DNA of 64,000 nt from Rathayibacter sp. VKM Ac-2760 (GCF_009834185.1 NZ_CP047173.1:868001-932000), one strand, 5' to 3'. Shown: positions 31,702 to 40,046, counted from the stretch's first letter. Numbers and translations: made by a program. Notes: generated from the sequence alone by a model not told the origin.

Positions 31702-32928
31702 ATGACCAACCCCTGGCTCGCCCTGCCCGGCAGCGGTCGTCGCCGCCCCCTGGTCGAGGCCTCCTGGGAGCGGGCGCGCCGCCACCGCCTCGACCCGGAG
31801 CGGCTGACCGCCCCGCTGTCCTTCTCGAGCGACGAGCTGCGCGACTACCGGATGGGCCACCCGCTCGCCTCGGTCCTGCCCGTCATCCGGCGCCTCCTCG
31901 TCCGCGACGCCGATGAGGACAGCGGCGTGCTCGTCGCCGTCGGCGACGCCCTCGGCCGGCTGCTCTGGATCGACGGCGACCAGCAGCTGAAGAGCTCCGC
32001 CGAGCGGATGCTCTTCGTCGAGGGCGCCGCCTGGGCCGAGCCCGACGTCGGCACCTCCGCCCCCGGCACCGCCCTCGTCCTCGACCACGGCGTGCAGATC
32101 CACGGCGCGGAGCACTTCGCCTCGCTCGTGCACCCGTGGAGCTGCACCGCGGTGCCGATCCACGACCCCGAGACCCACGAGATCCTCGGGGTGATCGACA
32201 TCACCGGCGGCGCCGAGGTCGTCGCCCCGCAGACCCTTCCGCTGATGGAGGCGACCGCGGCGGCCGTCGAGAGCCAGCTGATGGTGCAGCGGCTGCAGCG
32301 TCCGCGCCGCTCGCACCCTCGGCCCGCGGCGGCCCGTGCGCCGAGCCTGCGCGTCCTCGGCCGCGAGACCGGCGTCGTCACCGCCGGCGGCGTCGAGCTC
32401 GAGCTCTCCACCCGGCACGCCGAGATCCTCACCCTGCTCGCCTGGCATCGCGCGGGACTCTCGGCGGAGGCGCTCGCGCACCTGCTCTACGGACGCGAGG
32501 ATGCCGTCGTCACCGTGCGCGCCGAGATGGTGCGCCTGCGCAAGCTCCTCGAGCCGCGCCTCCCGCGACTCGTGCCGCTCTCCCGGCCCTACCGCCTCGC
32601 CAGCCCGGTCGACCTCGACGCGCGCCAGGTCGTCGGACTTCTCGACCGCGGGGCGCACCGCCTCGCCCTCGACGCCTACGCGGGCGCCCCGCTGCCCGGC
32701 TCCGACGCCCCGGGCATCCGCGCCATCGCCGACGAGCTGCGCGGTCGGGTGCGCGCCACCGTGCTCACCAGCGCCGCGGCCGAGACGCTGCTGGCCTACG
32801 CCCACGGGCCCGACGGCCGCGACGACGCCGAGGTCTGGGCCGAGCTGCTGCGGATCCTGCCGCGCCGCTCGCCCCGCCGCGCCGGCATCGTCGCCCACCT
32901 CGAGGAGCTCGAGGCCGAGCAGCGCTGA
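31702..32928 (+). CDS. GAF-domain transcriptional regulator of aldehyde metabolism
   Basis: Cytoplasmic regulator of 408 residues. Residues about 60-190 form a GAF sensor domain resembling the N-terminus of AcoR-type activators (GVLVAVGDALGRLLWIDGD, FVEGAAWAEPDVGTSAPGTA, then HPWSCTAVPIHDPETHEILG). A basic linker follows. A C-terminal winged-helix-like region of about 80 residues (GGVELELSTRHAEILTLLAW, LLYGREDAVVTVRAEMVRLR) resembles SARP/OmpR-type DNA-binding domains. The sigma-54 ATPase module of true AcoR proteins is absent, as in other actinobacterial relatives. The aldehyde dehydrogenase gene follows 109 bases downstream behind three 10-base direct repeats. In actinobacteria this regulator commonly accompanies such a dehydrogenase and probably activates it in response to an aldehyde or alcohol. 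Confidence 0.85.
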   Translation: MTNPWLALPGSGRRRPLVEASWERARRHRLDPERLTAPLSFSSDELRDYRMGHPLASVLPVIRRLLVRDADEDSGVLVAVGDALGRLLWIDGDQQLKSSAERMLFVEGAAWAEPDVGTSAPGTALVLDHGVQIHGAEHFASLVHPWSCTAVPIHDPETHEILGVIDITGGAEVVAPQTLPLMEATAAAVESQLMVQRLQRPRRSHPRPAAARAPSLRVLGRETGVVTAGGVELELSTRHAEILTLLAWHRAGLSAEALAHLLYGREDAVVTVRAEMVRLRKLLEPRLPRLVPLSRPYRLASPVDLDARQVVGLLDRGAHRLALDAYAGAPLPGSDAPGIRAIADELRGRVRATVLTSAAAETLLAYAHGPDGRDDAEVWAELLRILPRRSPRRAGIVAHLEELEAEQR

Positions 32929-32951
32929 GCGCTCGCCGCGGCACTCGCCGC

Positions 32952-32981
32952 GCAACCTCCCGCAACCTGCCGCGACGTAGC
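32952..32981 (+). promoter_or_regulatory. Three 10-base direct repeats before the aldehyde dehydrogenase gene
   Basis: GCAACCTCCC, GCAACCTGCC and GCGACGTAGC follow each other without gaps (32952-32961, 32962-32971, 32972-32981). A spacing of one helical turn is what a regulator binding in tandem on one DNA face would use. The adjacent GAF regulator is the obvious candidate. The third unit is the most diverged. Confidence 0.55.
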
Positions 32982-33037
32982 GTCGGATCGAGCGCACATC
33001 CCGCGCCCACCCGACAACGATGTCGATGGAGGTCCCC

Positions 33038-34612
33038 ATGACGCTGTACGCCGATCCGGTCGCCGAGCAGGCCCCGCAGGAACCGGAGTCCACGGTCTAC
33101 GCCAACCCGGGCACGGAGGGATCCGTCGCCTCGTTCCGCTCCCGCTACGACCACTACATCGGAGGCGAGTACGTCGCCCCCGCGAAGGGTCAGTACTTCG
33201 AGAACATCACCCCGATCACCGGCAAGCCCTTCTGCGAGATCGCCCGAGGCACCGCCGAGGACATCGACCGCGCGGTCGAGGCCGGCTGGAAGGCGTTCGC
33301 GAGCTGGGGCAAGACCAGCCCCGCCGAGCGCTCCAACATGCTCCTCAAGATCGCCGACCGGATGGAGGCGAACCTCGAGCTGCTCGCGGTCGCCGAGACC
33401 TGGGAGAACGGCAAGCCCGTCCGCGAGACGCTCGCCGCCGACATCCCGCTCGCGATCGACCACTTCCGCTACTTCGCCGGCGCCATCCGCGCGCAGGAGG
33501 GCGGTGTCTCCGAGATCGACCACGACACCATCGCGTACCACTTCCACGAGCCGCTCGGCGTGGTCGGCCAGATCATCCCCTGGAACTTCCCGATCCTGAT
33601 GGCCGTGTGGAAGCTCGCCCCGGCGCTCGCCGCCGGCAACTGCGTGGTGCTCAAGCCCGCGGAGCAGACACCCGCGTCGATCCACGTGCTGCTCGACCTG
33701 ATCGGCGACCTCATCCCCGCCGGCGTCCTCAACGTCGTCAACGGCTTCGGCTTCGAGGCCGGCGCCCCGCTCGCCTCGCACCCGCGGATCCGCAAGATCG
33801 CCTTCACCGGCGAGACCACCACCGGCCGCCTGATCATGCAGTACGCCAGCGAGAACCTGATCCCGGTCACCCTCGAGCTCGGCGGCAAGAGCCCCAACGT
33901 GTTCTTCGCCGACGTGGCCGCCGAGCGCGACTCGTTCTACGACAAGGCGCTCGAGGGCTTCTCCTTCTTCGCGCTCAATCAGGGCGAGGTCTGCACCTGC
34001 CCCTCCCGCGCCCTCGTGCAGAAGTCCATCTACGACGACTTCGTCGGCGACGGACTCGAGCGCGTCGGCCGCATCAAGCAGGGCAACCCGCTCGACGTCT
34101 CCACGATGATCGGCGCCCAGGCCTCCAACGACCAGCTGGAGAAGATCCTCTCCTACATGGACATCGGCAAGCAGGAGGGCGCCAAGCTGCTCATCGGCGG
34201 CGACCGCGCCGACCTCGGCGGCGAGCTCAGCGGCGGCTACTACGTCAACCCGACGGTCTTCGAGGGGCGCAACTCCATGCGCATCTTCCAGGAGGAGATC
34301 TTCGGCCCCGTCCTCGCCCTCACCTCGTTCGAGGACTTCGACGACGGCATCTCCATCGCGAACGACACCCTTTACGGCCTCGGCGCCGGAGTCTGGAGCC
34401 GCAACGGCGCCCAGCTCTACCGCGCCGGCCGCGCCATCGAAGCAGGCCGCGTCTGGTCCAACACCTACCACCAGTACCCGGCGCACGCGGCCTTCGGCGG
34501 CTACAAGCAGTCCGGCATCGGCCGCGAGAACCACAAGGTCATGCTCGACCACTACCAGCAGACGAAGAACCTCCTCGTCTCCTACGCGGAAGGACCCATG
34601 GGCTTCTTTTGA
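33038..34612 (+). CDS. NAD-dependent aldehyde dehydrogenase, acetaldehyde type
   Basis: Cytoplasmic enzyme of 524 residues that oxidises acetaldehyde or other short aldehydes to acids. The domains are those of the AldB/ExaC group: YIGGEYVAPAKGQYFENITP at the N-terminus, IPWNFPILMAVWKLAPALAA, the Rossmann glycines in IAFTGETTTGRLI, and the active-site Glu in VTLELGGKSPNVFF. The catalytic cysteine is in NQGEVCTCPSR. The C-terminal AFGGYKQSGIGRENHKVML closes the fold. Start: GGAGG at 33028-33032 precedes the ATG at 33038; two ATGs a few codons earlier (33020, 33026) lack a ribosome site. It is flanked by the GAF regulator and a DUF779 gene, the common actinobacterial arrangement. Confidence 0.94.
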   Translation: MTLYADPVAEQAPQEPESTVYANPGTEGSVASFRSRYDHYIGGEYVAPAKGQYFENITPITGKPFCEIARGTAEDIDRAVEAGWKAFASWGKTSPAERSNMLLKIADRMEANLELLAVAETWENGKPVRETLAADIPLAIDHFRYFAGAIRAQEGGVSEIDHDTIAYHFHEPLGVVGQIIPWNFPILMAVWKLAPALAAGNCVVLKPAEQTPASIHVLLDLIGDLIPAGVLNVVNGFGFEAGAPLASHPRIRKIAFTGETTTGRLIMQYASENLIPVTLELGGKSPNVFFADVAAERDSFYDKALEGFSFFALNQGEVCTCPSRALVQKSIYDDFVGDGLERVGRIKQGNPLDVSTMIGAQASNDQLEKILSYMDIGKQEGAKLLIGGDRADLGGELSGGYYVNPTVFEGRNSMRIFQEEIFGPVLALTSFEDFDDGISIANDTLYGLGAGVWSRNGAQLYRAGRAIEAGRVWSNTYHQYPAHAAFGGYKQSGIGRENHKVMLDHYQQTKNLLVSYAEGPMGFF

Positions 34613-34706
34613 GCCGTCTTGCGGCGATTCCTCGCTCCGCTCGTCATCACCGCCGCGGTCGGCTTCCGCGGGTGGTCGCGCGGGTGGAGCGGGGAGCGTC
34701 GCGCTC

Positions 34707-34734
34707 CGCGAATCCGCTGGCACGCGGATTCGCG
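34707..34734 (+). terminator. Hairpin after the aldehyde dehydrogenase gene
   Basis: Perfect 11-base stem CGCGAATCCGC (34707-34717) and GCGGATTCGCG (34724-34734) with a TGGCAC loop, about 95 bases beyond the stop. The flanks (CGCGCTCCG) extend the symmetry loosely. No T-run is present. The remaining bases of 34613-34959 hold two copies of a dispersed repeat and no gene. Confidence 0.5.
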
Positions 34735-34783
34735 CTCCGCGCTCTCTCTTGCAGGGCGTGCCGATCGAGCAGCCCAACCCATG

Positions 34784-34823
34784 CTGGTCGAGTAGCCCGC
34801 GCAGCGGGCGTATCGAGACCCAC
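34784..34823. repeat. Dispersed 40-base intergenic element, copy 1
   Basis: Element made of CTGGTCGAGTAG, an internal dyad CCCGCGCAGCGGG and CGTATCGAGACCCAC. Further copies lie at 34885-34924 and 46995-47034, and, inverted or degenerate, near 46774, 47050, 58759 and 58808. All copies are between genes. Such REP-like elements are widespread in Microbacteriaceae. Confidence 0.8.
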
Positions 34824-34884
34824 GTCCCCAGCACATGCGGGAGCACGGCGGCCTCGCTCCGCTTCGCACCCCACGCCTCCCCTG

Positions 34885-34924
34885 CTGGTCGAGTAGCCCG
34901 CGCAGCGGGCGTATCGAGACCCAC
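34885..34924. repeat. Dispersed 40-base intergenic element, copy 2
   Basis: Identical to copy 1 over all 40 bases, same orientation, 101 bases further on. It ends 35 bases before the DUF779 start, so it may lie in the transcript leader. Confidence 0.8.
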
Positions 34925-34959
34925 CCCCGCAGACACGTCACCCCGAGAGGACACCGCCC

Positions 34960-35358
34960 ATGGACAGCACGCGCGTCGACGTGACCGAGGCGGCAGCCGG
35001 CATGCTGCGGAGGATGAGCGAGCTCCACGGCCCCCTGATGTTCCACCAGTCGGGCGGCTGCTGCGACGGCAGCTCGCCGATGTGCTTCCCGGTCGGCATG
35101 TTCCGCACGGGAGCCTCCGACGTGCTGCTCGAGACGCTGCACGTCGACGGCCTCGACCCGATCGAGTTCCACATGTCGCGCTCCCAGTTCGAGTACTGGA
35201 AGCACACCCACCTCACCGTCGACCTGGTCGACGGCCGCGGGAGCGGCTTCAGCGTCGAGGCCCCCGAGGGCAAGCGCTTCATGATCCGCAGCCGCCTCCT
35301 CACCGACGCCGAGCTCGTCGAGTTCGGCCTCCTGCCGGCCGCCGCCGTCCAGCTCTGA
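34960..35358 (+). CDS. DUF779 protein associated with aldehyde dehydrogenase
   Basis: Small soluble protein of 132 residues belonging to the DUF779 family, which is regularly encoded beside acetaldehyde dehydrogenase genes in actinobacteria and proteobacteria. The family signature is visible as MFHQSGGCCDGSSPMCFP near residues 27-44. The cysteines and histidine could bind a metal. HMSRSQFEYWKHTHLTVDLV and EGKRFMIRSRLLTDAE complete the conserved part. Its biochemical role is unknown. The ATG at 34960 follows CCCGAGAGGAC, an acceptable ribosome site. It lies 347 bases behind the dehydrogenase with a hairpin and two repeats between, so it may have its own promoter or be expressed by read-through. 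Confidence 0.88.
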   Translation: MDSTRVDVTEAAAGMLRRMSELHGPLMFHQSGGCCDGSSPMCFPVGMFRTGASDVLLETLHVDGLDPIEFHMSRSQFEYWKHTHLTVDLVDGRGSGFSVEAPEGKRFMIRSRLLTDAELVEFGLLPAAAVQL

Positions 35359-35397
35359 GCCGGGCAGCGCAGCCACAAGACCACGTCCCTCGGGAAT

Positions 35398-35414
35398 ATA
35401 CCCCCGGGGGGTAT
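35398..35414. promoter_or_regulatory. CsoR-type copper operator
   Basis: The sequence ATACCCCCGGGGGGTAT has two perfect 8-base arms around one central G. It matches the known copper-responsive CsoR consensus (ATA, C-run, G-run, TAT). It lies 36 bases before the DUF4396 gene start, overlapping the likely promoter. No csoR gene is inside the window. Confidence 0.75.
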
Positions 35415-35449
35415 GTTTCACCTCGGTGACCGACACCGAGGGAGCACCG

Positions 35450-35932
35450 ATGACCGACGCCGCGCACGACCACAGCACCCACTCCTCCTCCACCGCGACG
35501 TCCTGGCGGACCGCCGCCACGGCCACCCTGCACTGCCTCACCGGCTGCGCCATCGGCGAGGTCCTCGGCATGGTGCTCGGCACCGCGCTCGGGCTGCACA
35601 ACCTCGGCACCGTGGTGCTCTCGATCGCCCTCGCGTTCCTCTTCGGCTACGCCCTGACGATGCGCGGCGTGCTCCGTGCGGGAGTCTCCTGGCGCGCCGC
35701 CGTCGGCATCGCCCTCGCGGCCGACACCGTCTCGATCGCCGTGATGGAGGTCATCGACAACACGGCGATGCTGGCGATCCCCGGCGCCATGGACGCGGGA
35801 CTCGCGACGGGCCTCTTCTGGGGCTCCCTCGTCGGCTCGCTCGCCCTGGCCTTCGTGGTCACCACCCCGGTCAACCGCTGGCTGATCGGCCGCGGCAAGG
35901 GCCACGCGGTCGTGCACCGCTTCCATCACTGA
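35450..35932 (+). CDS. DUF4396 membrane protein, probably copper-induced
   Basis: Small membrane protein of 160 residues of the DUF4396 family. The N-terminus is rich in His and polar residues (DAAHDHSTHSSS), followed by helices at TATLHCLTGCAIGEVLGMVL, LGTVVLSIALAFLFGYALT, WRAAVGIALAADTVSIAVME and LFWGSLVGSLALAFVV. The C-terminus is again His-rich (HAVVHRFHH). The conserved Cys-Gly-Glu in CAIGEVLG and the terminal histidines would suit metal binding. GAGGGAG at 35437-35443 favours the ATG at 35450 over a GTG at 35426. The CsoR-type palindrome directly upstream indicates induction by copper. A role in copper handling is inferred from that operator and from similar contexts in the family; the reaction is unknown. 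Confidence 0.82.
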   Translation: MTDAAHDHSTHSSSTATSWRTAATATLHCLTGCAIGEVLGMVLGTALGLHNLGTVVLSIALAFLFGYALTMRGVLRAGVSWRAAVGIALAADTVSIAVMEVIDNTAMLAIPGAMDAGLATGLFWGSLVGSLALAFVVTTPVNRWLIGRGKGHAVVHRFHH

Positions 35933-35999
35933 GAGTCCACGGATCCTCGGCCTTCCGGTGGCGGCGCAGCTCCGACCTCGAGCCGCACCGCCACCGGCC

Positions 36000-36815
36000 T
36001 CACGCCCCGCAGCCGCCGATCGTCAGCACCGGCTGCTCGTTCAGCGTGATGTCCACCACCGTCCCCTGATCGGCGGCGATCCGGAACCACAGGGAACGCC
36101 CGGAGCCGTCGCTCAGCGCGTAGAGGGCGTCACCGGCGACCGGATCCGCCGGGGTGATCCCCGGGTAGGCCGCCAGGAGCTCCTGCTCGGTCGAGCCGAT
36201 CCCGATCCCCTCCGCCGTGCGCGGGAACGCGGCCGCCGCCCGCGTCGCGTCGATCCCGTAGCCGAAGACGTTCAGGAGGGTGACCCTGCCCGGCTCGTCG
36301 GAGACCGCCATGATCCAGGCCTGGGCGTTCTCCGCGGAAGCCCGCCGATCCGAGCGGCACTCCTCGATCCCGAAGTCGTACGGCACGAGAGCGGTCGTGT
36401 CGAGGGCGGCGGAGGCGGACTCGCTGCTCCCGCCGAACACGATGGGCCCGATGCCGTCGAACCCGATCACCCAGTCGGACAGGTCGGCGGTCGCCGCGGT
36501 CTCCGTCGGCACGGGGGTCGGCGCCGGAACGGGCGCGGCGGCGGCGGTGGCCGTGGCCGTCTGCGTCTCGCTCGGTGTCGGGACGGGCTCCGGCGTCACC
36601 GTCTCGACGGGTGCCGGCTCCGGAGGGTCGAACGCGCCGGTCAGGGCGACCGCCACCCCGCCGCCGGAGAGCAGCACGGCCGCCGTCACGAGGCCGACGA
36701 GGAAGGAGGCGCGGTGGCGCAGCGGCCGCAGAGCCTGGTCGGCACGGGCGTTCTCGACGATCATGCGACGGAAGGCGCGGTCGCGCTCCGGATCGATCAC
36801 GGGCTTGTCGTTCAT
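36000..36815 (-). CDS. Membrane-anchored protein partnered with an ECF sigma factor
   Basis: Predicted single-span membrane protein of 271 residues. A cytoplasmic N-terminus of about 38 residues (MNDKPVIDPERDRAFRRMIV) precedes one helix (FLVGLVTAAVLLSGGGVAVA, about 40-60). Then comes a Pro/Thr/Ala-rich wall-spanning linker and an extracytoplasmic domain with two Cys (EECRSDRR and the C-terminal GGCGA). The ATG at 36815 overlaps the stop of the sigma factor gene by four bases, with GGAGGTG just ahead. Position and topology suggest an anti-sigma or sensor partner, as for many actinobacterial ECF operons. No zinc-binding anti-sigma motif is present, so this role is inference. Confidence 0.8.
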   Translation of the reverse strand: MNDKPVIDPERDRAFRRMIVENARADQALRPLRHRASFLVGLVTAAVLLSGGGVAVALTGAFDPPEPAPVETVTPEPVPTPSETQTATATAAAAPVPAPTPVPTETAATADLSDWVIGFDGIGPIVFGGSSESASAALDTTALVPYDFGIEECRSDRRASAENAQAWIMAVSDEPGRVTLLNVFGYGIDATRAAAAFPRTAEGIGIGSTEQELLAAYPGITPADPVAGDALYALSDGSGRSLWFRIAADQGTVVDITLNEQPVLTIGGCGA

Positions 36816-37408
36816 CGTGCACCTCCATCGGTGGCTGCGTCGGCGGTGAGATCGGAGATCAGCCCTGCGAGCTTCCCCTTGGCCCGGGAGAGCCGGGACT
36901 TGACCGTTCCCTCGGGGACGCCGAGCACCGCGGCGGCGTCGGCGATAGGCATCTCGGCGACGACGCACAGCGACAGCACGTCCTGGTCGCGGAGGCCGAG
37001 GGCTCCGAACGCCAGGCGGATCGCCTCGCGTCGCGGCTCGTCGTCGATCCGCCGGTCGGAGTCGCCGGCGAAGTCGCCCTGGTGCACCGGTTCGGGGAGG
37101 CGTCCGAGAGCCAGCCGGTGCCGGCGTGCCGACCGTCCGGCGTTCCGGGCGACGTTGTTCGTCGTGGCGAGCAGCCAGGGGAGCGGCGACCCGTCGACGA
37201 GCCGGACGGACGCCCGGCGGCGCCACGCCTCGAGGAAGACGAGCGCCGTCACGTCCTCGGCGTCGTGCAGGGCGCGAGTGTGGCGGAGCGCGTGCCAGAA
37301 CACGCGCTGCCGGAAGGCGTCGTAGAGGCGGCCGAAGTCGTCGGGGTCACCCGAGAGCGCGGTCGCCCACGACACTCCGGCTTCTCGAGGCGGTGAGGAA
37401 GCGGTCAT
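36812..37408 (-). CDS. ECF-type RNA polymerase sigma factor
   Basis: Sigma-70-family alternative factor of 198 residues with regions 2 and 4 only. Region 2 is FGRLYDAFRQRVFWHALRHT followed by ALHDAEDVTALVFLEAWRRR and PWLLATTNNVARNAGRSARR. Region 4 (LGLRDQDVLSLCVVAEMPIA, AAAVLGVPEGTVKSRLSRAK) contains the promoter-recognition helix-turn-helix. It directs RNA polymerase to a small regulon, which is not identifiable here. It is co-transcribed with the membrane protein gene that overlaps its stop, likely its regulator. The penicillin-binding protein genes lie just upstream on the same strand, 91 bases away, so a cell-envelope role is possible but unproven. Confidence 0.93.
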   Translation of the reverse strand: MTASSPPREAGVSWATALSGDPDDFGRLYDAFRQRVFWHALRHTRALHDAEDVTALVFLEAWRRRASVRLVDGSPLPWLLATTNNVARNAGRSARRHRLALGRLPEPVHQGDFAGDSDRRIDDEPRREAIRLAFGALGLRDQDVLSLCVVAEMPIADAAAVLGVPEGTVKSRLSRAKGKLAGLISDLTADAATDGGAR

Positions 37409-37499
37409 GCTCAGAGATGTCCGATCGGGCGGAACGGTTCCCTCCGTCGTCTCGGCGTGTCGCGAGTCCGCTTCACGCCGAGGTGTCGGCGGGCGGGTC

Positions 37500-39839
37500 T
37501 CAGCCGGTGGGCGGCGACGCGGCGGGCGGGGGCGGGGTGGCCGCGGGCGGAGTGCCGGTGCTGAGGGTGACGCCGACGACCGACCCCTTGTCGACCGTCG
37601 TGCCGGCCGCGGGCACCGTGCCGGCGACCGCCCCCTGCGGCTGGGTCGAGTCCACCTGCGTGGTCGACCCGACCGTGAAGCCGGCGTCGGTGAGCGTCCG
37701 GATCGCGCTGTCGCTGCTGCGCCCCGACAGGTCGGGCACGACGACCTGCGGCGCCGCGATCAGCGCCGGGTCGGCGGCCGCGAAGTCCGACCCGCGGTAG
37801 AGCGAGTCGATCTCGGTCATCAGCGGCTTCCAGATCCGGTGACGCGCGTCCGGCGCCCAGCCGCTCGGGAAGTCGATGGACTCCAGGTTCACCCGCGAGC
37901 CGGTGGCCTGCGCCTTGATGCTGCCGACCCACACCGCGAGCGACACGGAGCTCGACGCCCCCAGCGCCCAGGTGTCGGCCGAGTTGTCCGAGGTCCCGGT
38001 CTTGGTGATGTGCTGCACGCCGTCCTTCGGGTCGGCCTGCGTCCCCGTCCCCTCCGCGGTCACCTTGAGCATCGCGTACTGCATCGCGCGGGCGACCGAG
38101 GACGACACCGCCCGCGTGCACTCGGACTCGCTCGGCGGAATCGCGTTCCCGTCCGGCCCGGTGATCTCGGTGATCACGACGGGGGTGCAGCGCATCCCGT
38201 CGTCCGCGATCGCGGCGTAGGCGACGGCCATCGTCATCGGTGCGATCTCGTTCGTGCCGATGACCGAGGCGGCCGACTGGCTCAGCGCACCGCCGTCCGC
38301 GCGGTGGATGCCGAAGGACTCGGCCGTCGTGCGGATCTTGCAGAGGTCGAGCAGGTGCGACATGCCGGTGTAGCCGGTGTTCAGCGACCAGATCGTCGAG
38401 TTCAACGCGGTCTGCGTATCGGAGTAGGCGCCGTCGCCCGCGTTCTTCGGGTTGTAGTCGGCGTAGTTCTGCGTCCCCTCGCAGCTGTCCGTGTAGCCGG
38501 TCCAGTTCTTCCGCTTCGAGTCGAACTGCTCGAGCAGCGTGTGCCCCGACCGCAGCCACTCCGCGAGGGTGAACACCTTGTAGCCGGAGCCGGGCTGGAA
38601 GCCGTTGCCGCCGCCCATCGCCGCGTCGACGTTGAGGTTGATCGCCGAGTACTCCGGCCCGCTCGCGATGACCTCCGGGTCCTGGCTGTAGCGCTTGTTC
38701 TGCACCATCGTCAGGACCTTCCCGGTCCCGGTCTGCACGGCGACCGCGGTCGCGCCGACGTCGAAGCGCGGGTCCGAGGCGGGGATCTGCTCGTCCATCA
38801 GCGCCTGCGCCGTCTCCTGCAGTCCGAGGTCGATCGTCGTGTAGACCTTGAGGCCGCCGCGCTTGAGGGCCGCGTAGCGCTCGTCGTCGGTGGCGCCGAG
38901 GGCGGGGTCGTCGCGGAGGACGTGCGAGACGTAGTCGCAGAAGTAGGCGGCGCTGCCCGCGGTCTGGCAGCCGGTCGACGGCGGCGTGATCCGCGGCTCG
39001 ATCGGCGCGGCCTTCGCCTCGTCGCGGGTCGCGGCGTCGATCTTCCCGTACTCCAGCATCCGGTCGAGGATGTAGTCGCGTCGGCTCGTCGTCAGCGCGT
39101 AGCCGTTCGCCTCGCCGTTGTCCGGGTCGTCGGGCCGGTCGAAGCGGAACTTCTCCGGGTTGTTGACGATCGCGAGCAGCGCGGCCGACTGCCCGACCGT
39201 GAGGTCAGCCGCGTGGATCCCGTAGTAGTACTCGGCCGCGGCCTCGATGCCGTAGACGGTACCGCCGAAGAGCGCGATGTTGAGGTAGCCGAGCAGGATG
39301 TCGTCCTTCGAGTACTCCTTCTCCATGCCGATCGCGAGGCGCATCTCCTTGAGCTTGCGCTCGGGAGTGGTCGCGGTCGCCTCGGCGTAGGCCTCGTCGC
39401 GCGCGGTCTCGTCGGTGATCGACTCGGCCTTCTGCACGAGGACGTTCTTGACGTACTGCTGCGTGATCGACGAGCCGCCCTGCGGCTCCGCGTCGAGGAG
39501 GTAGGTGCTCGCGACGGCGCGGAGCGTGCCCTGCAGGTCGATGCCGCCGTGCTCGTAGTAGCGCGGGTCCTCACTCGCGATGAGCGCATCGAAGACCGAC
39601 CCGGTGATCTGGTCGGCGGAGACCTCGATGCGGTTCTGGTCGTAGAAGGAGGCGAGGAGCGTCGGGTCGTCGGGGTCGCCCGCGTAGACGTCCGTCTTCT
39701 GCATCAGCTCGCCGACCTCGAGGTAGCTCGGCAGCGACTGGAACGCCGAGATCGTGCCCGAGGTGGCGGCCCCGGTGAGCGCGAAGGCCGGGGCCACCAC
39801 GGCGGTGGCGAGCAGTCCGGCGAGCACACTGACGATCAC
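37500..39839 (-). CDS. Bifunctional penicillin-binding protein with PASTA domain, paralogue A
   Basis: Class A penicillin-binding protein that polymerises and crosslinks peptidoglycan. The GT51 domain shows SEDPRYYEHGGIDLQGTLRA and GGSSITQQYVKNVLVQKAES. The transpeptidase shows SxxK as SGYK (Ser418 from the GTG), SxN in WSLNTGY and KTG in ITKTGTSDN. One PASTA domain (VVVPDLSGRSSDSAIRTLTD) precedes a Pro-rich tail. The first ATG/GTG/TTG is the GTG at 39839, used for these coordinates, but it falls inside the membrane helix. The frame stays open upstream and reads KRPNVPVFQPRRTVHG before the helix, as in paralogue B. A CTG at 39914-39912 with AGAGGA six bases ahead is the probable real start. 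It sits tandem to paralogue B. Confidence 0.93.
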   Translation of the reverse strand: MIVSVLAGLLATAVVAPAFALTGAATSGTISAFQSLPSYLEVGELMQKTDVYAGDPDDPTLLASFYDQNRIEVSADQITGSVFDALIASEDPRYYEHGGIDLQGTLRAVASTYLLDAEPQGGSSITQQYVKNVLVQKAESITDETARDEAYAEATATTPERKLKEMRLAIGMEKEYSKDDILLGYLNIALFGGTVYGIEAAAEYYYGIHAADLTVGQSAALLAIVNNPEKFRFDRPDDPDNGEANGYALTTSRRDYILDRMLEYGKIDAATRDEAKAAPIEPRITPPSTGCQTAGSAAYFCDYVSHVLRDDPALGATDDERYAALKRGGLKVYTTIDLGLQETAQALMDEQIPASDPRFDVGATAVAVQTGTGKVLTMVQNKRYSQDPEVIASGPEYSAINLNVDAAMGGGNGFQPGSGYKVFTLAEWLRSGHTLLEQFDSKRKNWTGYTDSCEGTQNYADYNPKNAGDGAYSDTQTALNSTIWSLNTGYTGMSHLLDLCKIRTTAESFGIHRADGGALSQSAASVIGTNEIAPMTMAVAYAAIADDGMRCTPVVITEITGPDGNAIPPSESECTRAVSSSVARAMQYAMLKVTAEGTGTQADPKDGVQHITKTGTSDNSADTWALGASSSVSLAVWVGSIKAQATGSRVNLESIDFPSGWAPDARHRIWKPLMTEIDSLYRGSDFAAADPALIAAPQVVVPDLSGRSSDSAIRTLTDAGFTVGSTTQVDSTQPQGAVAGTVPAAGTTVDKGSVVGVTLSTGTPPAATPPPPAASPPTG

Positions 39840-40046
39840 GAACCCGAACAGCGCGCCGAGAGCCCCGTGGACGGTGCGACGGGGCTGGAAGACGGGAACG
39901 TTCGGACGCTTCAGGATGGATCCTCTCGGTGCACCAGCACCCTAGGCGACGACCCCGACATCCCCGCCCAGGCGCGCCCGGGCGCTGTGCGCAGCGGCGC
40001 GGAATCCTCCGTGCCGCCCACTCCGGGACCCGCCGGAGAGGGCCTG

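Noticed and set aside
30706..33093. Minus-strand frame of 795 codons
   Set aside because: Antisense to the EamA exporter and GAF regulator; Gln/Glu/Arg-rich without any fold signal.
34784..34924. Possible CRISPR array
   Set aside because: Only two copies of the 40-base repeat are adjacent, the spacing is 61 bases, further copies are scattered and inverted elsewhere, and no cas gene is present.
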